From assembly GCF_031755915.1 (NCBI RefSeq), contig NC_083388.1, positions 1,867,501 to 1,931,500 on the forward strand: 64,000 bases of DNA, read 5' to 3'. The DNA is from Ziziphus jujuba (taxonomy: Eukaryota; Streptophyta; Magnoliopsida; Rosales; Rhamnaceae). Of the stretch, positions 59,612 to 64,000 are shown piece after piece (the stretch's first letter is position 1; every line of letters begins with the position of its first letter). The position numbers and the translations under genes were made by a program. The notes below the pieces were generated by a model. It was not told where the DNA came from. It searched no databases and saw nothing but the letters and a program-made list of their open reading frames with translations.

Positions 59612-61545
59612 TGAAGAACCAGCTTTTTTTCTCTCTCTACTAGAAAGCAGATCTAAAGGAATAAAAAATTAAAAAAAAAAAAAAAAAAACTTTGATATGG
59701 CGAAGAATATTGAAGAGTTTGTAAAGACCACGATCGATGATCATAGTCTAGCCCATGTTGCCTCTTTTTATATAGAAACTTTGAGCAAGCTTTTTTATCA
59801 TTTTTATTTTTATTTTTTTGAATTGTACTTTAGTAATTATTTTAAGTAAATTATTTATTTATTTGCTTTTGATGACAATTTCGCATGTGTTTTTTTTTTT
59901 AAATAAATTAATTAATTAAAAAAAAAAAAAGGGCATATGGCTGCTTGACTTGAGGTGTATGAATGCAGTTGGATGATCTTTTTTTTTTATTGGATATAAT
60001 AATTGTTTAAATATTGTAACATACGAGTTGTAATAATATTATATCAGTTTATCATTAAAGTTTTTTTATTTAACGTAAAAATAGAATACAATTAAACCAT
60101 TTATTGTATGAGGAAACATCAACAATACTGGATAAAAATTAATTAGGTAAGTACAAACAAGAAATTCAACAAAATAATTATAATTGGATCTGAATTTTGA
60201 ATGGTTTATTAACAAGAATAGAAGAAAAATAACCAAAATATCTTCTGAAACTTTCATTGTCACAATTTTTTATATACGTTCTGTTTCTTTTCTTTTCTTT
60301 CTTATTTTTTTATTAAAAAAAATCATTCGGTGCTACTGGGTATATATTCTCTGTACGTCACTAAGTAAAAAGTGATCGGGGTCCTATCTGTCATATTCCC
60401 ATTTCATGAGCTTGTCTCTCTTATCTTTTTATTTTTTTAGTAACATTCTTTTTTAGATCGGCAATATCATAATTCTTAATCAATATCCTTTAATTTATAT
60501 ACTCTAATACAAAATAAAAAGAAAAGGAAAAAGTAAACAATCATCAGCAATATTGATAGAAATTCTTTAAATAAATTCCTTTGATCAAGTCGAAAAAAGT
60601 AAAACGCTTTAGGTAAAGCAAATCTGACAAGGAAAACGCGTTGAGTATTTCAAAATGCAAACAAGGGTCAAATGAACATAATCAAAATAGACAAAATGAA
60701 AAACAGAAGGGTCCATAGAAAGATTAGAAAACAAGGGTCAAAAACTCAGAATATTTTATTATTAACCTTTTAGGGATTTCGTCTTCTTTCTTTTGTTCCT
60801 TTTTTTTTTTTTTTTTTTTTTTTTTTCCTTCCTTCCTTGTATTATTTTGCCTTCCAAAATCAGTTTGTGTCTGATCTTCAATGAATTTTATATCCCTCTT
60901 CTTCATGAGAAATATTATTTGTCATTGTTAATAATAATTATTAATGAGATTTATATATCAAAGAATGTTTATTTAAAAATTTTCTATTTTTAAATTAAAA
61001 TGTTAATATAAAATCAATATATAATTAATATATTCAATTAATATTTATTATCTCAATATAAATTTTTCGAGTCAATATTATTGTTAATGAAAAATAGCAA
61101 AATTTATAAATTTATATGATGTTATAATATTTTAATACTACACAGATTGAATATTTAGATATTAATTTTAATGGCAAGTTATATAAAGGATTTAGCAACT
61201 TACTATATATATATTTATATATATATATATATATATATTTTGGTCTTCATTTACTTATTTATTTCAATTTAACCAAATAAAATGTTATTTTTTTTTTATC
61301 TAGACTATCTCAAAACAAAATATATTGCATTCTGTTTCTAATAATTTTAAAAAAATAAACTTTACTTTGATAGCTACCCGAATTACGACATGGTCAAATT
61401 TTATTATTACCCTTAAATACACATACATAATCCAAGTACATGATTCGATTGTAATCTACCATCTGTGCTAAAATACATAATTGGATTACAAATATAATCG
61501 GATATATCATATCATTTTACTTAAGATGTGCTTATATATTGTAGT

Positions 61546-61585
<40 letters not shown>

Positions 61586-62300
61586 TCTACTAGAGTACAC
61601 TTAATCTTGAAAAAATATCTATAGATTGAAATTGTCTTGGATATGGCATCAAAAAATAAATATATGAAAGTACATAAAAAAAAATTCAATTGAAAGTATA
61701 TAAAAAAATCAATTGAAAGCATATTCATTGCAATATCAGTGAAAGATTTATGAAAATCGTTGACTCCCTTGTTTTTTTTTAATCATTATCTTCTTATTCT
61801 TATTTTTCTTTAATCTTTATTCTTTTTCTTTTTCTTTTTCTTTTTTTCTTTTTTGGGTAATGAATTCTTATTTTTATTTGTTACTTGTTAGGAAAGATTT
61901 GAAATTAATGTGCCAGAGTCAATATCTTTTTATTTTGCTAAAAATACAGATTAATTAATTTGTATAATTTTCTTAGATAGCAGTTACCATGTGTTTATTT
62001 ATCTGGTTGATTAGTACATTGTCTTTGTTTTTATACGTTTTTTTCTTTAACCCAAAAAAACGTGGACAACGTGCATGAAAACAATGTTGACATTCAATCA
62101 TGCATCAACAAAAGAGAAACGAGGAAGTAGACCAAGAACGATACATAATTGAGGGTTGGTAACTGGGTAGCTAGGTAATGATCTCCAAAAGAAGTATAGA
62201 ACTGTAGCTAGTACAACACAATCCCAAAAAAAAAAAAAAGTTAAAGGTCTTCATTTCTAATACAATGTGAAAGCATTAATTGCAGCATTTCTAAGGGTGG
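59612..62300. other. Upstream region of ascorbate oxidase, AT-rich
   Basis: Promoter-proximal DNA, then AT-rich spacer with poly-A/T runs (about 59669-59688, 60802-60826), (TA)n at about 61206-61240 and 61552-61577, and (TTTTTC)n near 61822-61853. No other gene is supported. Confidence 0.5.
59767..59774 (-). promoter_or_regulatory. Candidate TATA box of ascorbate oxidase
   Basis: On the minus strand TATATAAA stands 156 bases before the ATG at 59611, in less A/T-monotonous surroundings (GTTTC before, AAGAGGC after). The distance fits a leader of about 120 bases. Confidence 0.5.
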
Positions 62301-62309
62301 CTACTAATT

Positions 62310-62690
62310 AGTTTCCCTTGTTTTTTTGGCTCATCTTAGACTTCTTTTTTGCTGGAAGTCTCATCTTAGACTTCATTCTAACACAATGGTCCTTTTCTTA
62401 TTATTATTTGCTGGTATCCAATAGTGCTTTTTCATTTGTCACCTCCTCTATCTTTTTATACCTAAATAATTCAAGGCACTTTATTCACCAAAAAATAAAA
62501 ATAAAAATAATTAGTCTCCCTTGTTTTTTGGCTCATCTCAGACTTCATTCTAACACAATGGTCCTTTTCTTATTATTATTATTATTATTATTTTCTGGTA
62601 TCCAATAATGCTTTTTCATTTGTCAACTCCTCTATGTTTTTATATCTAAATAATTCAAGGCACTTTATCCACCAAAATAATAATAATAAT
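62310..62690. repeat. About 200-bp tandem duplication
   Basis: The block starting TAGTTTCCCTTGTTTTTTTGG recurs about 203 bases later (62512), with shared TTCTAACACAATGGTCC, GGTATCCAATA and AATTCAAGGCACTTTAT. (TTA)n and (AAT)n lengths differ between copies. Confidence 0.85.
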
Positions 62691-63454
62691 AATAATAATT
62701 CAAGGCACTTGGAATTACCCATTCATTTCTTTATTTTCTTTACGATGATTGACACAGATGCATGATTAATTGCAATTATGAACACCCACTAATGTGGGAA
62801 GTGTGTATGTGGGATTTTATTTATTTATATTATAATTTTGACTTAATGGAAAATTAATGTTACTAATTTTATAGTGGACAATATTGAAGTTATGCAATAT
62901 TAAAAAGGACAAAGTATAATGCAGAAAATGCAGAAAAAAGTAATCTCATTAAATGTTTTCTTTAGAATTAATCTAGATGTATTTTAAGGTGGAAAAAGGG
63001 TAGGTTGAAAGTTTCAGGCCCTTTATTTTATTATTATTATTATTATTTTAAGCTTATTGAGCCAACATATATAAAGAGATTTTCTAGACGGACCAAATTG
63101 CGGTAAGCCGCCATACAATTGAGCACGTGATAAAATTCGTGGCATTAAGCTAATGTCAGTAGGTTAAGCAAAAACAGACCACAGCAATAAAATTGAATAA
63201 ACCAAATCCATAAAATCGATTTAGGTTGTTAGTAAAAAAAAAAAAATTAAAAAAAAAAAAAGAAACGATTTAGGTTAGGTTTCTTATATTAAAATAAAGG
63301 CATTTGATTGGTTAGTCCCTTATATTATCATGGTTCCTCCTATACTAGATTATGATTTTTAAAAAAGCATTACATTAAATTATCTATTGCTCATACTTGT
63401 CTACCCACACGATTATAAAGCTAAGAGAGAGAGAGAGAGAGAGACTCATCCCCA

Positions 63455-63625
63455 CACTACCCACACCCATACAACAAGCCATGCAATTAAAAATCTAAAG
63501 TCAAAATGGAACGCTAAAAAGCAACACACGATTAGAATGCTAAGAATAAAAAATAGAACTCATTCGTGCACCACCCACACCCATACAACAACCCACGCAA
63601 TTAAAAATCTAAAATGAAAATAGAA
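63455..63625. repeat. About 113-bp tandem duplication
   Basis: CACCCATACAACAAGCCATG... near 63464 recurs as CACCCATACAACAACCCACG... near 63577, both followed by CAATTAAAAATCTAAA. A (GA)n run at about 63426-63443 precedes the first copy. Confidence 0.8.
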
Positions 63626-63789
63626 CCCCTAATCCACACGCTGCCATCAACACTTGCGCCATTGCAGATCCACCAAATCATGCCACCCATGGAGATGATC
63701 TTTAGTTGGTCTGAGTTGTCTTCCTCTGTCACAGAACAAGGCTTGACCTCTTATTCTCCCATCTAGTCCCTCAATGCAGATCTCTCCAG

Positions 63790-63823
<34 letters not shown>

Positions 63824-64000
63824 AATCTCATTATCGATCTATTTAACATCCCTCTAAATCTTCAACAAGCAATTATATCTTCTGTCATCTCACGATCTCT
63901 TTCAGTCTGGGTGGTAAGTAGTAAAACCAAACACCTAAAGCGAACCAAAACTACAGAAATCGGCGTGGTTTGGTTTGATTTTTTCATATTGATGATTTGG
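63626..64000. other. Possible leader of a gene beyond the window
   Basis: Composition becomes less AT-rich, with a (CT)n patch at about 63793-63822 and then CTCATTATCGATCTATTT. This resembles a plant 5' leader, but no coding frame begins before the window ends. Confidence 0.25.

Overview
The window is nuclear DNA from a flowering plant, most likely a rosid eudicot. The evidence is spliced genes with GT/AG introns, plant-specific families (SnRK1 beta subunit, apoplastic ascorbate oxidase, F-box proteins with an F-box-associated domain), very AT-rich spacers with poly-T and (AT)n tracts, and plant-type LTRs and SINEs. I do not name a species.

Left flank (1-12.4 kb). A two-exon calmodulin-like gene (265-843, +) is followed by a four-exon SnRK1 beta-subunit gene (4686-8853, +; N-myristoylation start, CBM48, C-terminal ASC domain). 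Next come an eroded LINE fragment and a minus-strand gene for a 220-residue protein with one C2H2 finger (10901-11563). Directly upstream of that gene's ATG lies an array of four imperfect copies of a roughly 190-220 bp sequence.

Centre (about 12.8-47.5 kb). This is a tandem F-box array, all on the minus strand. Three genes are intact (15667-16902, 25419-26657, 44773-46011). The rest are decayed: two nearly full-length pseudogenes, three loci that appear to share one internal deletion, two old relics and one C-terminal fragment. The spacers between copies align with one another, so this is segmental duplication. Inserted mobile DNA can be read by comparing paralogous sites: two LTR-like elements of about 3.4 and 3.6 kb with 5-bp target duplications, a TIR transposon filled at two sites and empty at two others, a second TIR element nested inside it, and two tRNA-derived SINE families.

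Right flank (47.5-64 kb). A minus-strand gene encodes a basic, Ser/Gln-rich, internally repeated protein (48197-48925). Upstream of it is a second four-copy array of the same family seen at 11.6-12.4 kb. A plus-strand F-box pseudogene (51.2-52.1 kb) follows, and then a complete five-exon L-ascorbate oxidase gene (53102-59611, -) with all copper ligands present. The last 4 kb hold only tandem duplications and simple repeats.

No operon-like cooperation is visible. The calmodulin-like, SnRK1 and ascorbate oxidase genes are independent single genes around a fast-evolving F-box cluster. The points most worth checking are the leader-repeat arrays shared by two otherwise unrelated genes, the calmodulin-like intron whose family-consistent reading needs a non-AG acceptor, the filled/empty transposon sites, and the duplicated deletion pseudogene. 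No clear-cut new biological system was found.
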